64,000 nt of DNA. Origin: Linderina pennispora. Its lineage: Eukaryota > Kickxellomycota > Kickxellomycetes > Kickxellales > Kickxellaceae. Below are positions 10,507 to 20,277 of this stretch, piece after piece. The stretch spans positions 868,001-932,000 of the forward strand of contig NW_024468250.1 in the NCBI RefSeq assembly GCF_002104995.1. The letters run 5' to 3'. The notes beneath the pieces are model-generated. The model made no database searches, had not been told where the DNA came from, and saw nothing but the letters and a program-made list of their open reading frames with translations. A program made the translations under genes and the position numbers. The first letter of the stretch is position 1; every line of letters starts with the position of its first letter.

Positions 10507-10801
10507 GGAGATCAGTCAGAATTGGTTAATTATTTAATAATTATTAATATTTTTATTATTTTCTTATTCAGATGCCAAATATGGTGCTTCTCCGAAACCC
10601 CCTTTGGCATCCTGAAAAATTTCAGTTGATACACAATTAATATGCTTCTACTGAGATAGAGGTTGGGTCACAAGAAATCAACTGAAATTTTTCAGGATGC
10701 CAAAGGGGGTTTCAGAGAAGCACCATATTTGGCATCTGAACAAGAAAATATTAATAATTATTAATAATTATTAAATAGCTAACCAATTCTGACTGATCTC
10801 C
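10507..10801. mobile_element. Family A element A-3, symmetric (left arm at both ends)
   Basis: 295 bp, essentially one large palindrome. It begins GGAGATCAGTCAGAATTGG and ends with the complement of that arm (AACCAATTCTGACTGATCTCC minus its first base), around the A core. Flanking triplets (TAA and ATT) do not match. A decayed ORF starts immediately to its right. Confidence 0.75.
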
Positions 10802-10802
10802 A

Positions 10803-11569
10803 TTGATGACAGCAATAACAACTTCAATATTGATCCCAGTTATCCAGATGATAATAGCAACTTCCATGAGTTAGGTAAACTAGGTAGAGATAATTTGAAC
10901 ATCAGATCTAATTATCCAAATAACTATCATATTCCTAATAACGATCTGTTATTGTTCTCCTCTGTATATGCTCCACTGACAGATGGGAATACCAGGCTAA
11001 CAGTCCCAGAAGGTCATGACATGGCCACTAGTATTGTTGGTGAGATGGAATACTAAGACATTGGTACAATGCCTTCTGATGTTGGACAAGTGCGAAGCAT
11101 AGGCATTAATCCACTGGATGTGGGATAGGTACAATCCACTGCCATTGGACAATTCGTTGGATCACCAACTGTCAATAGATAAATCGCTTATATCGTTGAG
11201 GCAGTCAAGCCCCTAGCAATATCATCTAAAGGCTCAGCTGCAATACCACAGCTATGGCCTGATCAGTTACGCAGTGCATAATTGGTTTATGCTGAACTTC
11301 ATCTTACTGAGACCGATTATGAAGTCCTAGTTGGACCAAGCATAGAGCCTGACACAATCCTTCCAGGTGAACCACAACTATCCCCCAGTATTAGTGAGTT
11401 GGATTTACTTGGATACAACCAGGTATTTGGATGCACTTATTCTCTTATGGCACGGGTACCCGATAACGATCAAGTCCCACTTGAAACAGCACTAGCTAAA
11501 AAGAAACCATCCACACACCTAAAGGCGTCAAGTCAGCAGACGAGCACACATCACCAATTGCAGCAATGA
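10803..11569 (+). pseudogene. Decayed ORF of unknown origin
   Basis: One frame stays open apart from four stops (near 11056, 11127, 11180 and 11280). It encodes an Asn/Asp/Pro-rich, low-cysteine sequence, for example HELGKLGRDNLNIRSNYPNN and later AELHLTETDYEVLVGPSIEP. I recognise no domain. It begins at the border of A-3 and lies at the edge of the AT-rich island, so it may be transposon-derived or a truncated host gene. Confidence 0.4.
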
Positions 11570-11847
11570 ACACAATAGATAGTTTACTCTGAAGCTGAAA
11601 GCAGTGCTACCGTGCGTACAGACATCGCAGTCGAAATCAATATGTAGCCTACCCCAAATGGGCAAATTTGTTCGTATCATACACGCGCTGGCCTGACTGG
11701 ATCACACAGCAGGACGCAGCCCCTTCGATAAGTAGCGCACATTACCGAAAAGAGACATTTGACGTGAACCAGTATATATTTCTCCAATGACAGAAAACAG
11801 CTTGTGATTCACAGGGGGTAAGTGCGGCACAAAAAGCAAGATTACGC

Positions 11848-12612
11848 TTAATCCTTGAGCTTCTTGGTACCACGGAGCAGACCGGTACGGCGGGCAGCAA
11901 TGAGACCAACCTTCTGACCAGGGACGGCCGAGCGGGCAATGGTCGAGGCGTGACCAATGTGCTGGTGGTTACCACCACCATGGGGACCATCGACGGGGTT
12001 CATAGCAACACCACGAGTGCGAGGCCACGAGTGACGCTTGGCACGGAACTTGAAGAAGGCACGGCCAGCCTTGAGGATGGGCTTGTCAATACGACCGCCA
12101 CCGGCGACGATGCCAATGGTAGCGCGGCAGCCAGACTTCAGGACCTTCTTGTTGCCCGAGGGCAGCTTGACGCGGGTGACGCCCTCGTCGTGGTTGTGGC
12201 CAATGATGGTGGCGTAGTTACCCGAGGTGCGAGCAAGAGTGCCGCGGTCTCCGGGCTTCTCCTCGATGTTGGAAATGATGGTACCCTCGGGCATCTCACC
12301 GATCGGGAGGGTGTTGCCGACAACGAGCTGCGCCTTCTTGCCGCAGAACACGAACTGGCCAGTGTACATACCCTCAGTGGCGATGAACAGCTCAGTGCGA
12401 GTCTTGAAGCGGTACGGGTCGCGGAACTGAATCTTAGCCAGGGGAGCGCCACGTCCAGGATCGTGGATGATCTCCTTAACCAGACCGCGAATGTAACCCT
12501 CGCGCTCGGCGTAGTCAGCGGCGCGGAGCTTGGCGGCACCCTGGCGACGGTGGGTGTGCGACTTGAAAACGGAGCCGGCACCCTTACGTTGAGCTCTGAT
12601 AACTCTACCCAT
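11848..12612 (-). CDS. RPL2: 60S ribosomal protein uL2 (L2/L8)
   Basis: 254 residues, the usual length for the cytosolic family. uL2 sits at the large-subunit core near the peptidyl-transferase centre and the inter-subunit bridge. The sequence starts [20 protein letters not shown] and ends [13 protein letters not shown], and is collinear with yeast Rpl2 throughout, without introns. ATG is at 12610-12612 (minus). One oddity: the MNPVDHPHGGG signature reads [11 protein letters not shown], so residue 209 (codon 11986-11988, GGT) is Gly where nearly all uL2 proteins have His. The gene is compact and high-GC, like strongly expressed neighbours. Identity is certain. Confidence 0.98.
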   Translation of the reverse strand: MGRVIRAQRKGAGSVFKSHTHRRQGAAKLRAADYAEREGYIRGLVKEIIHDPGRGAPLAKIQFRDPYRFKTRTELFIATEGMYTGQFVFCGKKAQLVVGNTLPIGEMPEGTIISNIEEKPGDRGTLARTSGNYATIIGHNHDEGVTRVKLPSGNKKVLKSGCRATIGIVAGGGRIDKPILKAGRAFFKFRAKRHSWPRTRGVAMNPVDGPHGGGNHQHIGHASTIARSAVPGQKVGLIAARRTGLLRGTKKLKD

Positions 12613-12969
12613 GTTTGACTACGTTTGTTTCCAACCTATACAAGGAACATGCAGCACCAGCCGTGCGGAATTTCGAATTAGCCCAAATGCCAGAACCAGG
12701 AAATCCTCCGAATTGGCTGCTGCCTGTGCGCCGGATCCATTCTGTGCAGACGTATCCATCACGCTCGCTGCGCATACTCCGACTCCGTCCCCTCGAATCC
12801 ATCAGCTAAATCGCCAGTGCTTTCGATGCGTACCTGTTGTAAAATAAAATTGGAGAAAAAGAGGCTGCACTTGAGTCTGCTGGCCGAACATGGCCATTTG
12901 ATACACCGCAAAAAAATCAAAATCGCCTCCTTTTGGTAATCGCTTTCTTGATTGATTTTCCTCGTGATC
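12613..12969. promoter_or_regulatory. Intergenic region with the uL2 promoter
   Basis: The 357-bp gap upstream of uL2 (minus) and of the Vps4-tail ORF (plus) must contain the uL2 promoter. I see no clear TATA box. An A-rich stretch with AATAAAATT falls at 12842-12850. Nothing else is recognisable. Confidence 0.4.
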
Positions 12970-13185
12970 ATGCCTCGAGCCACTCATTGCCAGAGCCTGT
13001 ATGGGGCTGGGCGGCTGGCACTGCGCACATGCACTGTGCCTGCCAGCCTTCGTAGGGTCCGGTGGAGCCCCGATCTGACGCTGTCTGATTTCTTGAAGGC
13101 TGTCAAGAACAGTCGCCCGACAGTCAACGAGGCCGATCTGAGCAAGCAGATAGAGCTTACCAATGACTTTGGCCAGGAGGGATAG
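12970..13185 (+). CDS. Orphan Vps4-type C-terminal tail, 71 aa
   Basis: ATG at 12970, stop TAG at 13183-13185. Residues from about 33 on read LSDFLKAVKNSRPTVNEADL, followed by an ending in FTNDFGQEG-like form (here TNDFGQEG). This is the Vps4 C-terminal helix, which in the ESCRT-III ATPase Vps4 packs on the AAA domain. The rest of Vps4 (MIT domain, AAA ATPase) is not present. The first 32 residues are Arg-rich without acidic residues and unrelated to Vps4. It may be a duplicated gene end (pseudogene), a short expressed fusion, or the last exon of a rearranged gene. Motif recognition is firm; gene status is unsure. Confidence 0.5.
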   Translation: MPRATHCQSLYGAGRLALRTCTVPASLRRVRWSPDLTLSDFLKAVKNSRPTVNEADLSKQIELTNDFGQEG

Positions 13186-13997
13186 GCGGGCTGCACGCGT
13201 TTTGTGGTTGTCAGCATGCTGAAAATTATATTATACGGATGTACTTTGCAAGCGACGCTGGGCAGGCTATTGGCGATGTATAATCTTGTTCTGCCAGTAC
13301 GGCATGTTTTGCGATTCTGCTACTTGATGGTGCTGGTCCCAAAGCCAGCCTCGTACGGCTGTGCAAGTTCCCCAGATAATTTCCTGGGCTGCTGGACGCC
13401 GTGTGGCAATGTGAAATCGCCAGTGGTTTCATGTTTATTACTCACGGCCTAGGCTGTGACCTTCGCGATGTGCGCTGATGGTGCCCAGAGCACGGCCTTG
13501 TCGCCCCTCACCCGGCATAAAATCCGACAGGGCGGACATGTGCTGGGCGACAGTCCGCTGCCACCACCACAAAGCACCTGCTATCATCGTTCACCAGTCT
13601 CCCACATACACATATCCTGCACGCATACCTTGCACGCATACCCTGCACGCATATCCGCCAGCTGCCCAGCTACTAATCCCCCGACAAGGTAAGCTGCGCG
13701 GTACTGCGCGAGTGCTGCTTCGCGGACCCGTAGAGCGCGGCGCCACAGTGGCCAAAGATAGGTGGGCTTAGTGTGCCAAGGCACAAGGGCTTGGCTTGAT
13801 TGGGCGCGGCAGAGGAGTTTTTTTGGCATTCGTTTTTTGCTGCTCTCCTTCCCAACTGGCCAGCTCTGTATTCCTCCTCTGTACTTTTATATTGCGCCTG
13901 TCCTTTCGCCGAGTGTGCGCCAGGCGAAACCGTTTCCGTCTCTTTTCTCACACCTGCTCACCCCAGTTTATTCGTATTTTCTACACCTGTTAGCTAC
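13186..13997. promoter_or_regulatory. Upstream region of the PDK1-like kinase gene
   Basis: 812 bp without a supported gene. At about 13614-13657 there are three near-tandem copies of CCTGCACGCATA. The last 150 bp are pyrimidine-rich, typical of a fungal leader, with a TATATT-like element near 13890. Short ORFs here have no conserved features. Confidence 0.4.
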
Positions 13998-15947
13998 ATG
14001 ACGCAAATAACCGCCGGCCAGCTGCAGCGGCACAGAAACAGCGTCCATTTGCAAACACTGGAAATGACAGCCGCCCCGCTGAACGATTCGCTCGAAATGC
14101 GCGAGAAGCCGCGCATTCCGCCAAAGCCTGCTAACCTCCGGCTTGCAGTTGCGGGTGCGACACAGCCCACGCAGCAGCAACAGCAGCAACAGCAGCAGCA
14201 GCAGCAGCAACAGCAACCGTCATCGGGTGCATCGACTTTGGCAGCCGACGCAGTCAGAGCACTCAATTCGGCGGGCGACTCGCCGGCATACTCGATGCAG
14301 TCGACCACGCGAGCGCTGAACGCAGCAGCTGCAACGCCAGAGATTACACCACAGAGAACAACACCGGCAGCAGAGTCGCCTCCATCGCAGCAGAGGAAGA
14401 GCCCGGTCTCGGCGGCAGCGGCTGCAGCAGCAGTAGCTACTGCGGCAGGACGGAAGCGGGTCGTGGCAGACTTTGAGTTCGGGCGCACACTTGGCGAGGG
14501 CTCGTATTCAACAGTAGTCGAGGCGAGGGAGAAGGCGACAGGCAAAGTGTTTGCAGCCAAGATCCTGGACAAGCGGCATATCATCAAGGAGAAGAAGATA
14601 AAGTACGTCAACATTGAGCGCGACGTGCTGCACAACCTCCACCACCCGTTCATCGTGCGCCTGCACTACGCGTTCCAGGATGCCCACAGCCTGTACTTTA
14701 TCATCGACATAGCCAGCAACGGCGAGCTGCTGTCGTGGATTCGCAGACTGGGCGCCCTGTCCGACGAGTGCGTGCGGTTCTATCTGGCGGAGCTTGTTGT
14801 CGCCGTCGAGTACATGCATATGGAGCACACGCTGCACCGCGACATAAAGCCCGAGAACATTCTACTCGGCGACGACATGCACATCCTGGTGACCGACTTT
14901 GGCACAGCCAAGATGTTTGGCAAGGACGAGACCGACATGCGCGCGTACTCGTTCGTCGGCACTGCAGAGTACGTGTCGCCGGAGCTGCTCACCGACAAGG
15001 CTGCCGACTGCAACAGCGATCTATGGGCTATCGGCTGCATTGCATTCCAGCTGCTCACTGGCCGCCCGCCGTTCAAGGGAGTGAACGAGTACCAGACCTT
15101 CCAGAAGGTCCTGAAGCTTGACTATGCATTCCCAGCAAACATCTCTCCGGCTGCCCGCGACATGGTCGAGCGCATACTGGTGGTTGAGCCCGAGAAGCGG
15201 CTGGGATCGGTTCAGCGCGGCGGGCTGAAGGAGCTCAAGGAGCACCCGTTCTTTGACGGCTTTAGCTGGCAAGCATTGGCCACACGGACCCCGCCTAAAA
15301 TGGCGCCTGCTTCCGGTGCTGCTGCTGGGACCGGCACTGAGCTGCCGTTGGTTACGCCGCCTGCCATCCCACCGAAGCCAGCGGTCCTGCGTCAGTCGAC
15401 AGGTGAGCTCTCGACTGATATCGACTATGCCAGCAGCGACGGCCTCGACACGATCAGCACGCCAGACTCGTTCCCGGCTACGCCAGAGGCGCTGAACAAC
15501 TACTGTCTGCCGCCCATGGTCTCAGTCCCCGTGTCCCCGCGTGAGACTCCAGTCCATCTCGCCAACTCCACACGGCCCACTGCAAGCGGATACCGCGGCA
15601 GTGGCGGGGGTGCCTACAACCCAGCACCTCTGCCGCTGCCTCCACCGCACCCGCACAGCCAGTACCAGCAGCCGCAGTCGCAGTCGCAGTTGCAGTCGCA
15701 GTCGCAGTTCAGAGATGACATCTATGATGTCCGCGTGAGCGACCATGTCCCGCCCATGCGCACTGAGGAGATGGCTGCTGTCCAAGGCAATCACTATGCG
15801 TCGACCGACTATTACTCCACATCGTACCGGCCACCGGCACCGCCAGCACTCGGCGGACGGCCCACGATGTACCGCAACATGGAGAGCGGCAGCTCGCGGT
15901 CGTCCTGGCCGTCCCGGCTAAAGGCTGTGTTCTGCTGCTGCAGATAG
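13998..15947 (+). CDS. PDK1/Pkh-like AGC protein kinase with Cys tail
   Basis: 649 residues from ATG 13998; upstream in-frame sequence has no better ATG. PDK1-type kinases phosphorylate the activation loop of other AGC kinases at the plasma membrane. Residues 1-155 are low complexity with a polyQ run (about 57-73). The kinase domain spans about 156-424: glycine loop GRTLGEGSYSTVVEA, Lys in FAAKILDK, catalytic HRDIKPEN, DFG, and the PDK1-specific activation loop YSFVGTAEYVSPELL. The C-terminal 225 residues are Pro/Ser/Gln-rich, with two PPKPA segments overall, and end SRLKAVFCCCR. There is no PH domain. The basic segment plus three cysteines at the extreme C-terminus suggests S-acylation in its place (inference). 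Family call is firm from the activation loop. Confidence 0.9.
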   Translation: MTQITAGQLQRHRNSVHLQTLEMTAAPLNDSLEMREKPRIPPKPANLRLAVAGATQPTQQQQQQQQQQQQQQQPSSGASTLAADAVRALNSAGDSPAYSMQSTTRALNAAAATPEITPQRTTPAAESPPSQQRKSPVSAAAAAAAVATAAGRKRVVADFEFGRTLGEGSYSTVVEAREKATGKVFAAKILDKRHIIKEKKIKYVNIERDVLHNLHHPFIVRLHYAFQDAHSLYFIIDIASNGELLSWIRRLGALSDECVRFYLAELVVAVEYMHMEHTLHRDIKPENILLGDDMHILVTDFGTAKMFGKDETDMRAYSFVGTAEYVSPELLTDKAADCNSDLWAIGCIAFQLLTGRPPFKGVNEYQTFQKVLKLDYAFPANISPAARDMVERILVVEPEKRLGSVQRGGLKELKEHPFFDGFSWQALATRTPPKMAPASGAAAGTGTELPLVTPPAIPPKPAVLRQSTGELSTDIDYASSDGLDTISTPDSFPATPEALNNYCLPPMVSVPVSPRETPVHLANSTRPTASGYRGSGGGAYNPAPLPLPPPHPHSQYQQPQSQSQLQSQSQFRDDIYDVRVSDHVPPMRTEEMAAVQGNHYASTDYYSTSYRPPAPPALGGRPTMYRNMESGSSRSSWPSRLKAVFCCCR

Positions 15948-16255
15948 TACCTCAAGTCATCTGCCATACATTATCTGTTTGTATATAACTAAATATTTAT
16001 GTTTACCAACCATGCTGTCGATTAGAAACGGGCTTAGAGCATGGCTGCGGCTACGGCAACAGGCACACATGAGCACCTGGCCAAGAGCGCTTGTATGAGA
16101 TTTTGCAAATGCCTTTGAACCGCAGCCACTAGATTGGAATCAGCGCATTAGTAATCACGCTTCGCTGACCAGATAAATCCGTGTTGAGGCCAAGAACTTT
16201 GCAGAACACGTAACTTCTCTTCCTCCCCCTTGCATTTCATGGAACGCTGTTTGCA

Positions 16256-18088
16256 ATGGCGGCTTTTTCTCAGACACTTCGATACCGGGCTGTGGACAAT
16301 GTGCATTCCGACAAGGTGTATCTGCCTTCGTCGTACCTATCGGCACTGCTGGAAAAGCGCAGCATAGATTCGCCGCTCCTGTTCCGCGTAAAGTACCGTG
16401 CAAGGCAACTCTTCTGCGGTGTGCGCGAATTCAGCTTCGACGAGGGCTATGTCGGCATCCCGCACTGGCTAATCGATGATGATAAACTAAGCGAGGGTGA
16501 CAACGTCATCGTTGAGAACATTGAGCTGTCCAAGGGCACATTTACCCGACTGCATGCACTCGACAGCTCTGCACAGAGCATACGCGACGTGCGCTCTCTG
16601 TTAGAGGCACATATGCGTGCAAATCTCACGGTTCTATTCCCTGGTGAGACAGTTGAGGTTCCGGTTGGCGGCATGCATGAGCCGGTAAAGTTCCGCGTGG
16701 TTGAGGTAGAGCCCAGCAATGAGGCTGTTGATATTGTCGACACGGATCTGTCTGTGGATATTCTCTTTGACGGAGCTTCTGGCTCTTTAACGCATGAAGA
16801 TAACAGTAGCGAGCTAGGGATTGGCTCAGCAACAAACATCGCTTTGGGCGGTGGGTCGACAAAGGACTTGTGTGTGCACATTCCTGCACAGACGGGAGCT
16901 GTGTCGATCCACATCGACTGCCATGAAGGAGATGCGTCAGTGTTCGCCAGCAGAATCGTCCAGCACCCGACGATGCGGGACAACACTTGGTTTGACTGTG
17001 CAGCGCCATCGGCCTCGCGCAAAACTATAGCTATCGATGGCTCCGCCTTGCCTTCAGGGTCAAACAGCATATTTGTTGCCGTTGCTGCATCAGATATCGG
17101 GTGCAAGGCAACCGTCTCGGTCACCTTGGATACAGAGGAACAATCAAGCAACGCCGTCCAGGGTGGCCCTGATGCGGCTGACAGCGACTCGGTTATATGT
17201 GACAATTGCAGAGCACATGTCCCGGCATCTCGACTGACAATGCACCAAATCGTTTGCCAGAGGCACAACTGGCGGTGCCCCCAGTGCAGCCGCATCTTCA
17301 AGAACGGCAGCAGGGAAGCAGAGTTGCATTGGCACTGCCCGATTTGTCTAGTTTCAGGCGAAGCAGGTGATGAGGCAAAACACAACAGCCATTACCACGA
17401 ACCAGCTACATGCACCTGCGATCCGACCAGCCCGTTCGACTCGCTTGTTGATTTGGCCGAGCACCGCCGGACCGAGTGCCCTGAGCGGCTGATCGAGTGT
17501 CGCTACTGCCACAACATTGAGCGGCAAGGAACCAAGTCATTCGAACCCGAGGATATCATGATGCAGCTGCACTCGCACGAGTCGTACTGTGGCAATCGCA
17601 CAATCCCGTGTGCAAAGTGCAAAGCCAATGTGCGTATCCGCCAAGTCCAGGTACACATGCGTGTCCACGCAATGAAGGACCAGGCAGCACGCGCCGCAAT
17701 GGTACCGTGCTCGAACGCCGAGTGCGATGGCGAGCGTGACTCAAAGAACGCGCTTGGGTTGTGCAAGACGTGCTATGGCCCGTACTATACCAGCGAGTTT
17801 GACCCCAAGCACTTGAAGCTACTGAAGCGGTTGGCACGAGCGCTACAGCTGCAGATGGTCCACGGATGCGGCCGCTCGTACTGTAGGAACAAAATGTGCG
17901 CTACGGGGATCCGGAATGCAGACAAGCTGAGTGTCCCGTTTTCAAATACAGAGGCAGCATCCAAGATTGTACCAGTGCTGAGGGCGCTGGCGCCATTGTC
18001 TACCACTGGCCCGGCGGCGGTAAATTACGCAAACCTTGATATGCATCTGTGTGTCGATGAGGCAACCAACAAGCGCACCAGCAAATAG
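16256..18088 (+). CDS. Ufd1-like protein with zinc fingers and AZUL-like domain
   Basis: 610 residues, uninterrupted. The N-terminal 200 residues resemble the Ufd1 double-psi barrel (VYLPSSYLSALLEKR, FSFDEGYVGIPHWLID), which in Ufd1 binds ubiquitin and Cdc48. A middle beta-rich region follows. Residues about 315-480 contain a series of Cys/His zinc-binding pairs (CDNCRAHVP, RCPQCSRIF, CPICL, CRYCHNI, CAKCKANVRI). Near 535-560 comes HGCGRSYCRNKMCATG, which matches the AZUL zinc-binding module known from UBE3A-type ligases. No HECT domain is present. A role in ubiquitin/Cdc48 substrate handling is inferred from the domains. Similar multidomain proteins occur in other fungi. Confidence 0.8.
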   Translation: MAAFSQTLRYRAVDNVHSDKVYLPSSYLSALLEKRSIDSPLLFRVKYRARQLFCGVREFSFDEGYVGIPHWLIDDDKLSEGDNVIVENIELSKGTFTRLHALDSSAQSIRDVRSLLEAHMRANLTVLFPGETVEVPVGGMHEPVKFRVVEVEPSNEAVDIVDTDLSVDILFDGASGSLTHEDNSSELGIGSATNIALGGGSTKDLCVHIPAQTGAVSIHIDCHEGDASVFASRIVQHPTMRDNTWFDCAAPSASRKTIAIDGSALPSGSNSIFVAVAASDIGCKATVSVTLDTEEQSSNAVQGGPDAADSDSVICDNCRAHVPASRLTMHQIVCQRHNWRCPQCSRIFKNGSREAELHWHCPICLVSGEAGDEAKHNSHYHEPATCTCDPTSPFDSLVDLAEHRRTECPERLIECRYCHNIERQGTKSFEPEDIMMQLHSHESYCGNRTIPCAKCKANVRIRQVQVHMRVHAMKDQAARAAMVPCSNAECDGERDSKNALGLCKTCYGPYYTSEFDPKHLKLLKRLARALQLQMVHGCGRSYCRNKMCATGIRNADKLSVPFSNTEAASKIVPVLRALAPLSTTGPAAVNYANLDMHLCVDEATNKRTSK

Positions 18089-18242
18089 AACACATTTTCT
18101 TATAGAGCATACCAGAATTACTCTGCTCGCGATGCGAGCTCGGCTGCTAGTCAGCATGGGTTGACACGTCGATAAGAGCATCACGGTGAACCGGTCATTT
18201 GAACGTGTCGGATGGTTGTTGGTGCAATGTCGATCATGGACA

Positions 18243-19727
18243 TCACCTGTCTTGATGGCCTGCTCTGCGCAGGCGCTTCAGCGCTGGTTCGCTGCTGCTG
18301 GCAGCAGAATCGCCTGCTGCTGCACGCCTCTTGCGCGACCTCTTTGTTGCCAGGGTGGTGCCAGAAGCATCGGCAGCAATGGCCGTAAAGCGACAGAACT
18401 ATTCAGGAATACTGCCTGAATCACAGAGTGACTGGAAAATGAGCCTGAAGTTTAGAACTGCTGCGAGATCGCGGTTCAAGAGCCGAGATGAATAGGCTCG
18501 CCTGTATTGTGCCATGGCCCGCTTACATGACTCGCTTGTACAGCGGAGAAGGCCATGGCACTTCACAGTTGGGTTCTTCGATCTCTGGTAGGGCCGCGGG
18601 TTGGGAACATGCCGGAATGTCTGCTGCAGCAGCCGATGCACCTGCAAATGAATCAGCTGCAGTTGCTGCAGTGGCCTCTGTTGCATCCGATGGCATCTTC
18701 GCTGCTTCGCGTGCAGCCTTCTTGGCCAATTTTTCGCCCTTTTCTGCTGCTTTCCTTGCCTCTGTTGCTGCCCTCTTTGCTGCGTTGATCTTGGTAACCT
18801 ACTTACGTGTTTTCGAAACAAACACCCGCTTGATTATTTGCTTGTCTAAGCGCACATGGCCTGGGATCCATGATGTCCGCAGAGGTAAGCATTGAGGGGA
18901 GACTTGCCAAGCTGCTCATTCTCGATAAGCTGGCATAGACGAATGTATGCACGCAGATACTTAAGTGGATTTACCTTGGCATCATAGTATCGGCTGTCTT
19001 TGGCGAATCTGTGCTTGGCATCATAGGCACTAAGGACTGGTGCCAGCTTGTTGTAGATTGCAAGCATCGGTGAGGTGAGCACACTGAGATCAGGGTGCCT
19101 AGAGGCAACTGCCTGGCGGAGCTTCTGTGCAGGCGTATAAATATACACTTGACATGCATTATTGAACTCAGCCTTAGACACATTGCCCATTGTACTGTGC
19201 AGTGTGTTTTTGCGGCTGCGAATATCAATCAATTTGGCCAGAATCCGCTGTAGGCAACTGCCATAGTGCAACACAATGTTGTTCTTGTATGCTGTCATCA
19301 GCTCGGTATCCACGTATGTTGCTACTTGATTCATGTCGCATACGCCATGTAGCTCGATATCGCCATTATGTAATAGATAACCATAAATATGGTATCTAAC
19401 TACATCACCGAAATCTGCGGTCGACAGTTCTGACTTGTCCTTCCGGTTGACAAAATCCTTGGCAGATATGACAGTCTTCGCCTTCAGGTTGCGATATATG
19501 AATAAATAAATAAAACGAAAAAAACCCTTTTTCACAAATGTTGCTGGGTCAAAGGCATCATCGTAAGCTAGCTGATGGAGTAGTATCCATCGTGCAAGCA
19601 TGTATGTATGTTCTTTGATGATATTGACGCTGTGTACAAATTGCTCTAGGCGGGGCAACATAGAATCACGGAAGCCAATACCACCAAGTGATGTCTTTAT
19701 GACAGTAGTGCTGCGGGTAATATTCAT
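18243..19727 (-). pseudogene. Fanzor-type (eukaryotic TnpB-like) nuclease remnant
   Basis: 18846-19727 is an open 293-codon N-terminal part (EQFVHSVNIIKEHTYMLARW, helical, long). It then shifts frame into CLPLRTSWIPGHVRLDKQ, a block I associate with fungal TnpB-like/Fanzor proteins. A stop and an Ala/Lys-rich linker follow. After another frame change comes a zinc-ribbon segment CHGLLRCTSESCKRAMAQYR and the RuvC-III-like NRDLAAVLNFRLIF (about 18420-18500). Past a TAG the frame continues into a basic, NLS-like tail (ATKRSRKRR, ALKRLRR) to a TGA at 18243-18245. The region that should hold RuvC-I and RuvC-II is deleted. Fanzors are RNA-guided nucleases carried by eukaryotic transposons. This copy is clearly inactive. 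Confidence 0.7.
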
Positions 19728-20031
19728 TTGAGAAATTCAATAGGCAAGTAAGAAGAGAAATGATGCTGTTCAGTTTTGCTTTATTGCGTATGCATAGCAT
19801 TAAGAACTTTTTATTAAAAATTATCTGGCTTGCATGGTTCTTGAGGCCTTTAGCACTGATACATTCTCTTGAATCAGTCTATACAGACTGGGTCCATTGT
19901 GGCTCAAATACTACCGCTTACGCATATTCATAAGACAAATTAATTTATAAAATAAATCCACAAATATTGCATGACCGCTAGAAGAGATATATGGCCTTAT
20001 TCAATAGGTGCTCATAAATAAATATCCTAAG

Positions 20032-20204
20032 AGTGTTGCGCAGTCAGTGATGACCACCATGATGATGCCATGGAAGTTATCAGACCGACCGACAATGAGA
20101 GCAGCTCTTGCGCTGAACCAATGGAGATATCTAGTGGAGACCTGTGACCACTACAATAACAACTCGTCACCCTGGTTTCACCGATGAGGTCAGATGCCGC
20201 ATAA
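20032..20204 (-). repeat. Repeat R172, copy 1
   Basis: 173 bp matching the reverse complement of 35898-36069 (shared AACCAATGGAGATATC, AGACCTGTGACCACTACAAT, GAGGTCAGATGCCGC). No protein match. Most CpG sites of the other copy are TG or CA here. It lies 305 bp upstream of the Fanzor remnant. Nature unknown; it could be a SINE-like or non-autonomous Helitron fragment. Confidence 0.7.
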
Positions 20205-20277
20205 GATCAAAAAGGAGTTTATAGAGTAAGTCACCCAAACTCGTGTTGAAGCTTAAAAGTTTTATTTTATTTTATTT

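Noticed and set aside
11950-12618. 222-codon ORF opposite uL2
   Set aside because: It is the antisense shadow of a highly biased coding frame; composition is Gly/Ala/Leu-rich without any motif.
13994-14653. Antisense ORF with long Cys and Ala runs opposite the kinase
   Set aside because: The Cys run is the complement of the CAG polyQ repeat; not a CYSTM-like gene.
16447-17385. 312-codon ORF opposite the Ufd1-like gene
   Set aside because: Ser/Thr-rich reverse frame of a verified coding region.
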